The notes under the pieces were generated by a model that saw only the letters and a program-made list of their open reading frames with translations, did no database searches and was not told the DNA's origin. Shown here in pieces: positions 1-7,553 of a stretch of 9,945 nt of DNA. Within the stretch, counting starts at the first letter, position 1. Every line of letters starts with the position of its first letter. The position numbers and the translations under genes were made by a program. Source of the stretch: Nitrospiraceae bacterium (lineage in GTDB: Bacteria > Nitrospirota > Nitrospiria > Nitrospirales > UBA8639); NCBI GenBank assembly GCA_003523945.1, contig DOFS01000417.1:1-9945 (forward strand), read 5' to 3'.

Positions 1-2
1 AA

Positions 3-182
3 ATTCGCCGCAATTATGCTGGCGATGTGGCCCTTTGGAAATCCCAGGCCAATCGTGTGATTGAAGAAGCTCGACAGGAATTGATTAAGCGGACAGAAGG
101 GCAAGAGGCGGTCGGTGATATTGTTCGCGATATCTTGCTCACGGTGGGCAATCAAGTGCAGATGACGCTTCCAACGAAATAG
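3..182 (+). CDS. 3' end of an unidentified gene, probably of the conjugation cluster
   Basis: An open frame enters from the left edge and stops with TAG at 180-182, giving 59 visible residues. They are hydrophilic and charged up to about residue 40 (VIEEARQELIKRTEGQEA) and end in NQVQMTLPTK. There is no membrane segment and no domain I recognise. The stop lies only 8 nt before the next start codon, which suggests one transcription unit with the small membrane gene. In F-type conjugation clusters traH often precedes traG, so a TraH-like or other transfer protein is possible by position only; the visible residues do not establish it. The reading frame is supported by its continuity from the edge to the stop and by the tight spacing to the following gene. 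Confidence 0.6.
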   Translation: MRRNYAGDVALWKSQANRVIEEARQELIKRTEGQEAVGDIVRDILLTVGNQVQMTLPTK

Positions 183-190
183 GAACGACC

Positions 191-493
191 ATGTTTGCGA
201 CACTCTTCATCACCTATTGGGGGTTTTTAAGGCTTTTCCTTCTACTCACGGCCGTGTTTTGGGTGTTCTTCATGAGCACGTCTCTTGTGGAGCAGCACCA
301 TATGTTGTTGACGCATTATCATGAGTTACAGAGTAAGTGGAATGAAGCACCACTCTATACGGTGTACCTTGTGATACTGCTGGTGGGTGGGCTGTACCAC
401 TTTATCGACTTCTTTCTGGTGATTGTCAGAGAGGGATTTTTGTGGTCCATGGGTATCGATTCGTCTGGAAAGGGGTGTTCTACCAAAAAGTAG
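191..493 (+). CDS. Small two-helix membrane protein, unknown function
   Basis: A 100-residue protein starting at ATG 191, with AGGAA (181-185) as ribosome binding site just after the preceding stop. Two hydrophobic segments are visible: residues about 7-30 (ends in LLTAVFWVFFMSTSL) and about 55-80 (begins YTVYLVILLVGGLYHFIDFF). A short polar loop between them holds several histidines (EQHHMLLTHYHEL). The C-terminus is short, polar and lysine-ended. I recognise no family. Small membrane proteins are common between the larger genes of type IV secretion clusters, and its position after the partial gene and before TraG-family sequence suggests an inner-membrane accessory to the transfer apparatus. 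That role is inference. The good Shine-Dalgarno and the alternating hydrophobic/polar layout support it as a real gene. Confidence 0.65.
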   Translation: MFATLFITYWGFLRLFLLLTAVFWVFFMSTSLVEQHHMLLTHYHELQSKWNEAPLYTVYLVILLVGGLYHFIDFFLVIVREGFLWSMGIDSSGKGCSTKK

Positions 494-636
494 CGCGTAA
501 GAAGAAATGCTTTGCAACCTATGCTGTTTTATTTATCGAGGCGAACTATTCGTAGACAACGTTTCCGTTGAGATGAGAGAGATAATTTTTCTGTGGAGCA
601 TTCATATATATTGAGTTTTCGACTTAATGAGCATCA

Positions 637-870
637 GATGCTTTTCCGAGTGGCTGACCTGGAGCGTTGCAAGCTCCGCTGCTCAAGGCGGGGAAGCGCA
701 GACGTTCGTGATGACACAGCAGGTGTCACTTCAGGATTTCAAATACCAAGCATATACACGTTCCTATATTGCGCAGAAGCTGATTCCGCTTGTGCGCACA
801 GTCGGAGAAGGGGTGGTGTTTCTCTTGGCCCCTTTCTGTTGGTACTGGCGTTTCAACCAGGGATGGGCCG
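637..870 (+). pseudogene. TraG-family gene remnant, frameshifted and cut by the IscB element
   Basis: From about 709 the sequence encodes MTQQVSLQDFKYQAYTRSYI and continues as a close relative of residues 304-357 of the intact TraG-like protein downstream (46 of 54 residues identical by eye after correcting one frameshift). At 829-832 there are four Cs where five would keep the frame (LAPF then LLVLAFQPGMGR). With the existing sequence the frame changes and ends shortly after. Similarity stops at 870, exactly where the omega RNA scaffold begins. Upstream, 637-708 reads EWLTWSVASSAAQGGEAQ in the same frame. It does not match the intact copy well, so this is a divergent paralog, not a fresh duplicate. 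An in-frame TGA at 612-614 closes it on the left, and no N-terminal TraG sequence is visible in 494-636. No traG continuation is seen after iscB. Confidence 0.8.
855..870 (+). other. Predicted guide segment of the omega RNA (16 nt, from traG remnant)
   Basis: IscB omega RNAs carry their guide immediately 5' of the scaffold, encoded by DNA flanking the element's left end. Here that flank is AACCAGGGATGGGCCG, part of the traG remnant. The corresponding stretch of the intact traG-like gene, AACCCGGAATGGGTCG (3706-3721), matches at 13 of 16 positions and is followed by ATGGAT. A guide length of about 16 nt is taken from studied IscB systems, not measured here. Confidence 0.6.
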
Positions 871-1188
871 GTTGAGTCCTCGACTCGGTCAGCGTGATAC
901 GACCATCCATAGTTGTAGACGGAGGCCGTGGGATTTGGCAGTGATGTCATGTCTAGGCTCAACCAGGCTCAGCCACCAGTGAGATTTTAGTGTTCTTGCT
1001 GACGGGGCTATGTTCGAAGTGAATGGATAGGTACCCGGGGATGCTTCACCAGTTCCCGGCTCTACGGTCATGGATTAAATAGGACGGGATCCAGGCAACG
1101 GCCAGTGTCCATGGCAATCGAAACCACTTCTGAACATTGCCGAGGTGACCCTTACTCCCTTTAAGGGACGTGGCTGTAAAGCCAATCA
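871..1188 (+). ncRNA. omega RNA (HEARO RNA) of the IscB element
   Basis: The roughly 320 nt directly before iscB can fold into a large RNA, as known for HEARO/omega RNAs, which scaffold IscB and carry a guide at their 5' end. Pairings seen by eye: GTTGAGTC (871-878) with GGCTCAAC (956-963); GTTCGAAGTG (1012-1021) with CACTTC-T-GAAC (1125-1135), with one bulged T; CCGGG (1035-1039) with CCCGG (1055-1059); CATGGA (1069-1074) with TCCATG (1108-1113); CCCTTA (1149-1154) with TAAGGG (1162-1167); and a last hairpin TGGCT-GTAA-AGCCA (1171-1184) with a GNRA-type loop, ending just before the iscB ribosome binding site. The guide would be the sequence 5' of 871. Exact RNA ends are inferred; the 5' boundary is set by where traG homology stops. 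Confidence 0.88.
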
Positions 1189-1190
1189 AG

Positions 1191-1197
1191 AAAGGAA
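1191..1197 (+). promoter_or_regulatory. Ribosome binding site of iscB
   Basis: AAAGGAA lies 5 nt before ATG 1203 and directly after the terminal GTAA-loop hairpin of the omega RNA. It decides the start: GTG 1170 falls inside the RNA's last hairpins and has no such site. The arrangement implies that the RNA and the iscB message may come from one transcript. Confidence 0.6.
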
Positions 1198-1202
1198 ACA
1201 GT

Positions 1203-2477
1203 ATGCACCGAGTCTTCGTGCCCATTACTTCCAAACAGCCCCTAATGCCCTGCTCCCCAGCGCGAGCACGCCTTCTATTAAAGGCAAAACGCGCGGCTGT
1301 GTTTCGTCGAAAACCTTTTACGATCATTCCGAAAGGCCGAACCTTGGGGGGTATACAACCGGTGGTCTGGCAGCTCGATCCCGGGAGTCAAATCACGGGA
1401 ATGGCCTTGGTCGGTGAATTTCCTCACCAAGGTCGGATCATGCTCTGGGCTAGCGAACTGTACCATCGCGGCGACCACATTCGTCAGAAACTTCTCGCCC
1501 GTTCTTCGGTTCGGCGCGGTCGCCGGGCACGCAAGACCCGCTATCGTCCTGCTCGTTTTAAGAATCGCCGTCGTCCTGAGGGATGGCTGCCACCTTCCCT
1601 TCAGTCGCGATTAGACAATGTCATGAATTGGACGAGGAAAGTCCAACGTTGTGTTCTAATCAGGTCTATCGCCATGGAACTCGTACGGTTTGATACGCAG
1701 CAACTCATGAATCCTGAAGTTACCGGTGTTGAGTACCAACAAGGGGAACTGTTTGGCTTCGAAGTGCGGGAGTATCTGTTAGAAAAGTGGCGGCGGACTT
1801 GCGCGTACTGCCATAAGACCAACGTGCCAATGGAAATTGAACATCTCATTCCCCGGAGTCGTGGAGGGAGTAACCGTGTGGGCAATCTCACATTGGCGTG
1901 TACGTCCTGCAATCAGCGCAAAGGTAATCAGACAGCATCAGAGTTTGGGTACCCGCAACTCATGACGCAGGCAAGGCAACCTTTGAAGGATGCGGCGGCC
2001 GTGAACAGTACCCGCTGGGCGCTCTATCGCCAACTTCAGGCACTCGGTCTCCCTGTTTCAGTATGGTCTGGGGGGCAAACCAAATATAACCGCACCCAAC
2101 AAGGCTACCCCAAAGCCCATTGGATCGATGCGGCATGTGTTGGTATCAACGGCTCCCAGGTCCGTCTTGATCCACAGACACAGCCGCTTGCCATCTCGGC
2201 GACGGGGCGCGGTACACGGCAGGTTGTGAAGACCGATCACTTTGGGTTTCCGCGATCGAAAGCAGCGAGAGTCAAACGAACTCATGGTTTCCAAACTGGT
2301 GATCTCGTGCGACTTACCCAGCCGTATGGAAAGTATGGTGGTAAATGGGTAGGGCCACTTGCTGGTGTGCGTGCTACTGGAAAGTTTGATCTTCTGACCT
2401 CACGAGGAAGAGTCACGGCTCCCGCATCACGCTTTACACTGTATCAACGTACGGAAGGTTATATCTATGCTGCGTAA
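1203..2477 (+). CDS. iscB: IscB RNA-guided nuclease (RuvC/HNH), intact
   Basis: A 424-residue protein of typical IscB length. In order: PLMP motif (PLMPCSPARARLLL, residues 13-26); RuvC-I (QLDPGSQITG, catalytic Asp59); arginine-rich bridge helix (about 100-125); RuvC-II (IRSIAMELVRFDTQ, Glu159); HNH insert (about 196-243) with zinc cysteines 200, 203, 233 and 236, IEHLIPRSRGG with His214, and NLTLACTSCNQRKG; RuvC-III (KAHWIDAACVG, His306 and Asp309); then a C-terminal region (about 340-424) corresponding to the motif-recognition domain. All catalytic residues are present. ATG 1203 is preferred over GTG 1170 because AAAGGAA (1191-1197) precedes it and known IscBs begin just before the PLMP motif. 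IscB uses the upstream omega RNA to cut matching double-stranded DNA and is thought to help IS200/IS605-like elements persist. No tnpA is present, so the element would depend on a transposase in trans. Confidence 0.95.
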   Translation: MHRVFVPITSKQPLMPCSPARARLLLKAKRAAVFRRKPFTIIPKGRTLGGIQPVVWQLDPGSQITGMALVGEFPHQGRIMLWASELYHRGDHIRQKLLARSSVRRGRRARKTRYRPARFKNRRRPEGWLPPSLQSRLDNVMNWTRKVQRCVLIRSIAMELVRFDTQQLMNPEVTGVEYQQGELFGFEVREYLLEKWRRTCAYCHKTNVPMEIEHLIPRSRGGSNRVGNLTLACTSCNQRKGNQTASEFGYPQLMTQARQPLKDAAAVNSTRWALYRQLQALGLPVSVWSGGQTKYNRTQQGYPKAHWIDAACVGINGSQVRLDPQTQPLAISATGRGTRQVVKTDHFGFPRSKAARVKRTHGFQTGDLVRLTQPYGKYGGKWVGPLAGVRATGKFDLLTSRGRVTAPASRFTLYQRTEGYIYAA

Positions 2478-2651
2478 CTCATCAGAGTCTGCAAGAAGTG
2501 ACAGGGCTGGGAGTAGGAAGGTGTACTGCGCAAGCTGTTGTCTCGGGGACTTGCGGCTCTCCACGATAAATTGAGATTCACCTTCTCTCCTTCAATGATT
2601 CGCTCATCAATTGGAAGGACGAGCTATTGCTGGAAATAATAGGGACTGCAC
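2478..2651 (+). other. Right flank of the IscB element, with inverted repeat 2529-2555
   Basis: The 174 nt between iscB and the TraG gene hold no gene. CGCAAG (2529-2534) and CTTGCG (2550-2555) form a 6-bp inverted repeat with a 15-nt loop. This could be the subterminal hairpin found near the ends of IS200/IS605-type elements. The traG sequence interrupted at 870 does not resume here, so the right boundary cannot be fixed by homology. The last part holds AGGG (2641-2644), a plausible ribosome binding site for the next gene. Confidence 0.35.
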
Positions 2652-5600
2652 ATGCTCTGGAAGATTTATTCTTACGGTAATGGCGATGTCATCGCCTCAA
2701 TTTTTGAAGGCTTGAAACTGATCTTCGGCAGTGGGGCGTATGAAAGCCTTCTTCATTTTGCCCTCTTATTCATGGCCTTTGGCTTGTTGTTGACCACGGT
2801 CTTTCGCGGCCGCTTTCTTTGGCCTATCTTGATGGGAGGGATTGCCATCCTGCTCATCTCGGTGACGCTCACTGCCGATGTGTCTGTCGAAGAACAAGTC
2901 GATCCGCTCATTCCTGATGTTGTTATCACCGATGTTCCCTTAATCATCGCGTTTCCCGCATACGTGACCAGCGCTGTCGGTTTTGAACTATCGGTCCTGA
3001 TGGAAACCGTGTTCCCCGTTCCCGATACGCATGTGATGTCTACCTCACCCTTCAATCGAGCCTGGTTTGATTTTCAGAAAACCTTAGAAGTGTATCTGCC
3101 AGATGGTGATCTTCGGCGGAACACGCAATCCTATTTGGTGTATTGTGTGTTTCGTGCGGTGGCCTTTGATCAATTGAAACAGGGTGATTTACTCCGAGCG
3201 CCCGATCTTTTATCAGCCATTGAAGTCGATAATGCGGCATTGACCGCTCCTCACTATGTCAACGGAAATCCCGTTGAGGCGCTTCAGTGTCCCGATTTTT
3301 ATAACACGATTATTCAGCCGGGATTTACCCTGACCCATGCCGATTATGGAGAAGCCATGCGTCGACTGCGTGTGGCCTTTCAAGCAGATCCGGATATGCC
3401 GGATCTGGAACTGGATTATATTGATCCGGTGATCACGGAACTCGCGATTGGGAGCCAAAGTTCACGTGATCTGATCAACACGATGCTCATCCGGGAAGTG
3501 TGGCGAGAAGCAGAGCGGCAAGATCGCCAACGCTTTGGGGATGTGGCAGGGACACTCCTGATGACACAGCAAGCCTTACTTCAGGATTTAAAGTACCAAG
3601 CCTACACACGTTCGTATATTGCGCAGAAACTTGTCCCGCTCATGAGGACGATAGGCGAGGGCATTGTGTACTTACTCGCGCCCTTTCTGCTCGTGCTCGC
3701 GTTTCAACCCGGAATGGGTCGATGGATGGGCCTCTATCTGCGCACGTTTGGATGGGTGGCCCTTTGGGGACCGATCTTTGTGGTGATGAACTTTCTCATG
3801 TTTGCGGAGGGGAGCCGAAGACTCACACCATTGACAGGAACAATCGATGGGGTAGCTATGGCCAACTTTGACAGCATCCGAGAATTTACCACCTTGTTGA
3901 ACACCGTAGCCTCCGACCTGACGCTGGCTGTGCCTTTGCTGGCCTGGGGGTTGGTCTGGGGTGGGTCTCACTTAATCGGAGGACTCATGGGCGGGCTGGC
4001 TCATACAGCAGGGCATGCCGACGCGGTTGCCTCACAATTTGCGCGTGGACGTGGGAGTGTGCGGCAAGAGGGGTTGGGGTCGGTGACGCAGCAAGCGACG
4101 GTAGGAGATGAGGAGTTTGTCGTGATCACCGGATCGTCCGGCTTACGTGTCGATCAGCAAACGGGTGCGTCGGATATCTTAGATCACGAAGGTGGGGTAG
4201 CTCGAGCAGGAGCTGATGGCTCGCTCATGTATCGCGGTCCGCGAGGGGAATTTGTCGAGAATGAGGAGGGTCGATTGGTTCAGGGATTTCGCATCCGTTC
4301 GACGACTGGAAGCGATGGGGTGCGTCGCGATGTGCGAGAAGAAGTGTTGGCGGGCAGTCAATTGCGGACCACGACGGTGGAGGACAATCAAGATGGGACG
4401 CTGCGGACGCTCGAGGCGGTGACGGATATAGGCAGTGGCCGCATGCTGCACGAAACGGAAACGACGCGGTTAGATCGTACGGCTACGAGCGTCGAACGCT
4501 TTCAGGATGGAAGTAGTGTGGAGCGCAGCTTGTATCGTGGGAGTGTCGACATACTGCAGGGAGGTGAATCTCAAATTCTTCCTGGTACGCTGACATCATA
4601 TCAGGCTTTTGATCGTCATGGAGAACCCGTTGGGTCGCGAGTCACGCAGTTCGAAGGAACTGATGAAAGAGGAAAATATCAACTTTATGGGGTCGGGATT
4701 TCAGATACGGATACTGAGAGTCTCTACCCCGGTATTCAGGTGACGAGTGGGGATATTTCAAATAGGATGCGTCGCGAATTACAGGAATCCCACTCGAGCT
4801 TGTCGGAATCTCTCTCACCACATGGGGATGGCTTTCGGACGTTTGAACATCGCGGGCCGTTTCCCTTTGAGTGGGATCATGGATTTCGTGATGTGGAAGA
4901 CGGCATTCTCACCGTGGAAGGCACGATCCGAGACGGAAATTTTGAGCCTAGCGCTGCACGATTTCGAAGTACCAACGATCCGGACGGCGCCTTATCTGCT
5001 GAAGGTCAAGTGGTGTTTCCATCAGGGGAGCCTGCGCCGCTTGGAACGGACGGCATGCCGATGCTCGGTGATGATCAGGCGTTCTTCCGCGTGTCACGAG
5101 CGAGCCGGGAAGGACTGGAGACACAACGGACCGAAGGCCCGCATGGATTACCAACGGAACTGCGTCGGAATGCGGATGGGAGCTTTTCCTATACCGCCCA
5201 GGGTGATCAAACCTTCCCCATTGCGTTAGGCGATGGACTCACGTTATCGGAGACGTTGCGCTTACGTGAAAGCGGCCGTGCGACACAGGGGCCTAGCGGA
5301 TTCGAATTCTCACCCAGTGTTGCGGAAGCCACGTTTACCGGTCCATCGCTTGCTGGTGGGCGACCAAGTATCTTTTCGGTTCAAGGCTCGATCGAAGACG
5401 GCGTGTTTCAGCCCGCGTCTGGGCAGGTTCGTAGTCTTGTGGACTTTCTTGGTGTGGAAGGTGGTGGAGAAGAGCCGCTTCGATCCGTGCAAGAGCAACT
5501 TGCGCCCGAGAGCATCATGTCGGGGCCACCGGCGTTTAGCCGAAGCCAGCGCGGAAGCGTTGAGGAGTTCTTCAATGTCGATCGGTTTGAAGGCACGGCG

Positions 5601-6482
5601 ACCTTTGATCAAATGGTGAAGGGTGGCCCATCGATATTGAAGGAGTTGCCGGTGTATGCGCGGGCGCAATATCACGGTGATCAGATCATTGCAGGGGAAT
5701 TTCAAGGTGGTATCGAAGGAGAATTTGTCCATGGTGATACCGTGACTTCATTACATTTTCAGGACGGCGGTGAACCTGTCTTTCGTGAATCCAAATCGGG
5801 GACCCGCAGTACGACGTTCAATCGAGAAAGCCATGAAGGCGTGATGATTCTCCCAGGTCAAGAGCCTGGCCAGTATTTCCGCATGGCGGGATCTTTTGAC
5901 TTTGACCCCGCAACGCACGACTTAGTATCTGCCAGGGCGTCCTCTGTCACGCAGCTAACACTGGAAAATGATGGTGGACTTCAAACGGTGTTTAGCAATA
6001 TGGAGGGTGACATGCTCTTTTCAGAAACGAAACGAGGAGAGCTTGAAAGCGGGATCGTCTTTCTTCCAGATGACGACGGCAAATTGCAACCCATGGCCGG
6101 TGTGACCTATTCCCATGGTGGCGGTTTGGTATCGGGCGAAGGCAATGCGATCGTCTCAACGCAGTTTGCGAATGACCAACAAGAATTCGAAAAAGTCTTT
6201 CGTTCGCCGGAAGGTGAACAACTGTATAATCAAATACTTAGCGGTGTTGAACATCAGCAAAAGAACGTGTTCAGTCAGCAGAATGTTCGGGAGATATCAT
6301 ACGACACGGGGTATGCATTATTACGACTGCTTGGGGAGGATCGAGATCCTAGTGAACTGACATCTGATGAAATGACGGCTTTGGAGGCGTTGGCCGTCAC
6401 GAAGTTCACGAAAGATCAGCTCATCGATTTTAGACGATTGATGCTTCGGCCTTCTCGGGGAGGGGGATCTAGAACCAGATAA
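2652..6482 (+). CDS. traG: TraG-like mating-pair formation protein with a beta-rich repeat C-terminus
   Basis: A 1276-residue protein. Residues 1-460 match the layout of the TraG N-terminal domain of F-type conjugation: hydrophobic segments at about 32-51 and 55-76, the conserved stretch VPLIIAFPAYVTSAVGFELS (95-114), a soluble periplasmic-type region (120-325), and a C-terminal membrane cluster at about 336-356, 361-384 and 423-450 rich in small residues (GGLMGGLAHTAG). F TraG sits in the inner membrane and acts in pilus assembly and mating-pair stabilisation. The remaining 800 residues differ from the helical F tail. They are rich in Gly, Asp, Thr and Ser, with short beta-strand-like segments and repeats such as GTIRDGNFEPSAARFRS (757-773) and GSIEDGVFQPASGQVRS (912-928). 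The last about 100 residues look helical and end in a basic GGGSRTR. The start ATG has AGGG 7 nt upstream. A remnant of a second TraG-family gene lies upstream. Confidence 0.85.
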   Translation: MLWKIYSYGNGDVIASIFEGLKLIFGSGAYESLLHFALLFMAFGLLLTTVFRGRFLWPILMGGIAILLISVTLTADVSVEEQVDPLIPDVVITDVPLIIAFPAYVTSAVGFELSVLMETVFPVPDTHVMSTSPFNRAWFDFQKTLEVYLPDGDLRRNTQSYLVYCVFRAVAFDQLKQGDLLRAPDLLSAIEVDNAALTAPHYVNGNPVEALQCPDFYNTIIQPGFTLTHADYGEAMRRLRVAFQADPDMPDLELDYIDPVITELAIGSQSSRDLINTMLIREVWREAERQDRQRFGDVAGTLLMTQQALLQDLKYQAYTRSYIAQKLVPLMRTIGEGIVYLLAPFLLVLAFQPGMGRWMGLYLRTFGWVALWGPIFVVMNFLMFAEGSRRLTPLTGTIDGVAMANFDSIREFTTLLNTVASDLTLAVPLLAWGLVWGGSHLIGGLMGGLAHTAGHADAVASQFARGRGSVRQEGLGSVTQQATVGDEEFVVITGSSGLRVDQQTGASDILDHEGGVARAGADGSLMYRGPRGEFVENEEGRLVQGFRIRSTTGSDGVRRDVREEVLAGSQLRTTTVEDNQDGTLRTLEAVTDIGSGRMLHETETTRLDRTATSVERFQDGSSVERSLYRGSVDILQGGESQILPGTLTSYQAFDRHGEPVGSRVTQFEGTDERGKYQLYGVGISDTDTESLYPGIQVTSGDISNRMRRELQESHSSLSESLSPHGDGFRTFEHRGPFPFEWDHGFRDVEDGILTVEGTIRDGNFEPSAARFRSTNDPDGALSAEGQVVFPSGEPAPLGTDGMPMLGDDQAFFRVSRASREGLETQRTEGPHGLPTELRRNADGSFSYTAQGDQTFPIALGDGLTLSETLRLRESGRATQGPSGFEFSPSVAEATFTGPSLAGGRPSIFSVQGSIEDGVFQPASGQVRSLVDFLGVEGGGEEPLRSVQEQLAPESIMSGPPAFSRSQRGSVEEFFNVDRFEGTATFDQMVKGGPSILKELPVYARAQYHGDQIIAGEFQGGIEGEFVHGDTVTSLHFQDGGEPVFRESKSGTRSTTFNRESHEGVMILPGQEPGQYFRMAGSFDFDPATHDLVSARASSVTQLTLENDGGLQTVFSNMEGDMLFSETKRGELESGIVFLPDDDGKLQPMAGVTYSHGGGLVSGEGNAIVSTQFANDQQEFEKVFRSPEGEQLYNQILSGVEHQQKNVFSQQNVREISYDTGYALLRLLGEDRDPSELTSDEMTALEALAVTKFTKDQLIDFRRLMLRPSRGGGSRTR

Positions 6483-6571
6483 CTCAAAGATCCTAGGCCA
6501 CCAACCGTGATAATTCTCGAAGGATCAGTTAGAATTGTTCTTTATTTGTCTAACAATCCTACTTTCTCACA

Positions 6572-7348
6572 ATGCTTACCAGGATTTTTCTATCAAGTAT
6601 TCTTGCGCTCTTGTTTCCGTATGAATTTTCGTTGGCAACAGATGTTCAGAGTGGAACTGGTCGAATAGCAAAGTCTCCTCCCGGAGAGATGATGCTAATA
6701 CCAGCAGGTAAAGGTGTGACTCGGTGGGGAGGCCAGATCTTTAGGAAGTTGATCTTTGATAGACCTTTTTATGTTGATAAGTTTGAAGTTACTGTTGAAG
6801 AGTACGACAAATATCTAAGTCCTAAAGGAAAAGTCCAAAAACGAGATCTGACGCCTGCCTACTTTGAACAGGCGGAACTTCCGAAGCATGCTAAATACCC
6901 AGTCGTAGGTGTCACGTGGCGCCAAGCAGAGCTCTATTGCAAGGCGATGGGAAAACGCTTGCCAGCTAATGTCGAATGGATGATGGCAGCTGTCCGAAAG
7001 GGTGACGAAACGGCGGGTCCAGGTGGCGTGGCACTTTTTGATTTGGATGAATTAGGGAAAAGTCAAAGTTCAATGAAAGTCGAAATTCGTAAACCTTTTC
7101 ACGTTTATGATCAAGGCCTTCGTCCTGTGGGAAGTTTTCTTGACGATGTTAGTACATACGGTGTGTATGATATGGCCAGTAGCGTATCTGAGTGGCTTGA
7201 CTGGACCGACAAAAAACATGATACACGTGAGTTAATTGGGCGTTTTTCTAAATCTTTAGGTCCAGCTTTTCATAGTCTCACCCACGTCGAAGACCACGGC
7301 GGCCGCTTCTGGCTAGGGTTTCGGTGCGCGAAGGATGTGCCGAAGTGA
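6572..7348 (+). CDS. Secreted FGE/SUMF1-fold (sulfatase-modifying factor-like) protein, probably non-catalytic
   Basis: A 258-residue protein with a likely signal peptide (hydrophobic residues 5-16, cleavage near SLA-TD, residues 20-24). The FGE-sulfatase motifs appear in order: PPGEMMLIPAG (37-47), FYVDKFEVTVEEYDKY (66-81), PVVGVTWRQAELYCKAMGK (110-128) followed by RLPANVEW, PVGSF (185-189), YGVYDMASSVSEWLDW (196-211) and GFRCAK (249-254). True formylglycine-generating enzymes need two cysteines in the region before the GFRCA motif. Here that region (FSKSLGPAFHSLTHVEDHG) has none, and the only cysteines are 123 and 252. It is therefore better read as a binding or structural member of the superfamily than as a sulfatase activator. 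No clear ribosome binding site precedes ATG 6572. It follows traG by 89 nt in the same direction, with an AT-rich inverted repeat (6512-6517 with 6531-6536) between them. A link to conjugation is not shown. Confidence 0.8.
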   Translation: MLTRIFLSSILALLFPYEFSLATDVQSGTGRIAKSPPGEMMLIPAGKGVTRWGGQIFRKLIFDRPFYVDKFEVTVEEYDKYLSPKGKVQKRDLTPAYFEQAELPKHAKYPVVGVTWRQAELYCKAMGKRLPANVEWMMAAVRKGDETAGPGGVALFDLDELGKSQSSMKVEIRKPFHVYDQGLRPVGSFLDDVSTYGVYDMASSVSEWLDWTDKKHDTRELIGRFSKSLGPAFHSLTHVEDHGGRFWLGFRCAKDVPK

Positions 7349-7553
7349 CAAGCCTCTTTTTCTTCCTCTTATAATCATTCCACTCTAAACATTTCCTCTT
7401 AACTGAACTCCTGTCCATCCTCACCCTCCTTTTGGTGTTTGGGTTATTGGATTCCCATGCCCATACCTATCTGCTCTGCGAAAAGAAGGAGCTTATTAGC
7501 AAATTCCTTTGTGTATGTCTGGAAATTTTGGGGAAGAACATATTGGCACACGC

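Noticed and set aside
507..614. 35-codon frame starting at ATG 507, in phase with the traG remnant
   Set aside because: It has no recognisable similarity to the TraG N-terminus or anything else, and only a weak purine stretch upstream. It is too short to support as a gene.
1170..1202. Upstream GTG start extending IscB by 11 residues
   Set aside because: These codons lie within the terminal omega RNA hairpins, and a good ribosome binding site points to ATG 1203 instead.
6489..6540. Inverted repeats after traG as a terminator
   Set aside because: The stems are AT-rich or widely spaced (GATCCT/AGGATC, AATTCT/AGAATT), and no continuous T-run follows.
7449..7553. Out-of-frame continuation of TssK after its stop
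   Set aside because: All three minus-strand frames were read; none resembles the TssK head domain, so a simple frameshift does not explain the short protein.
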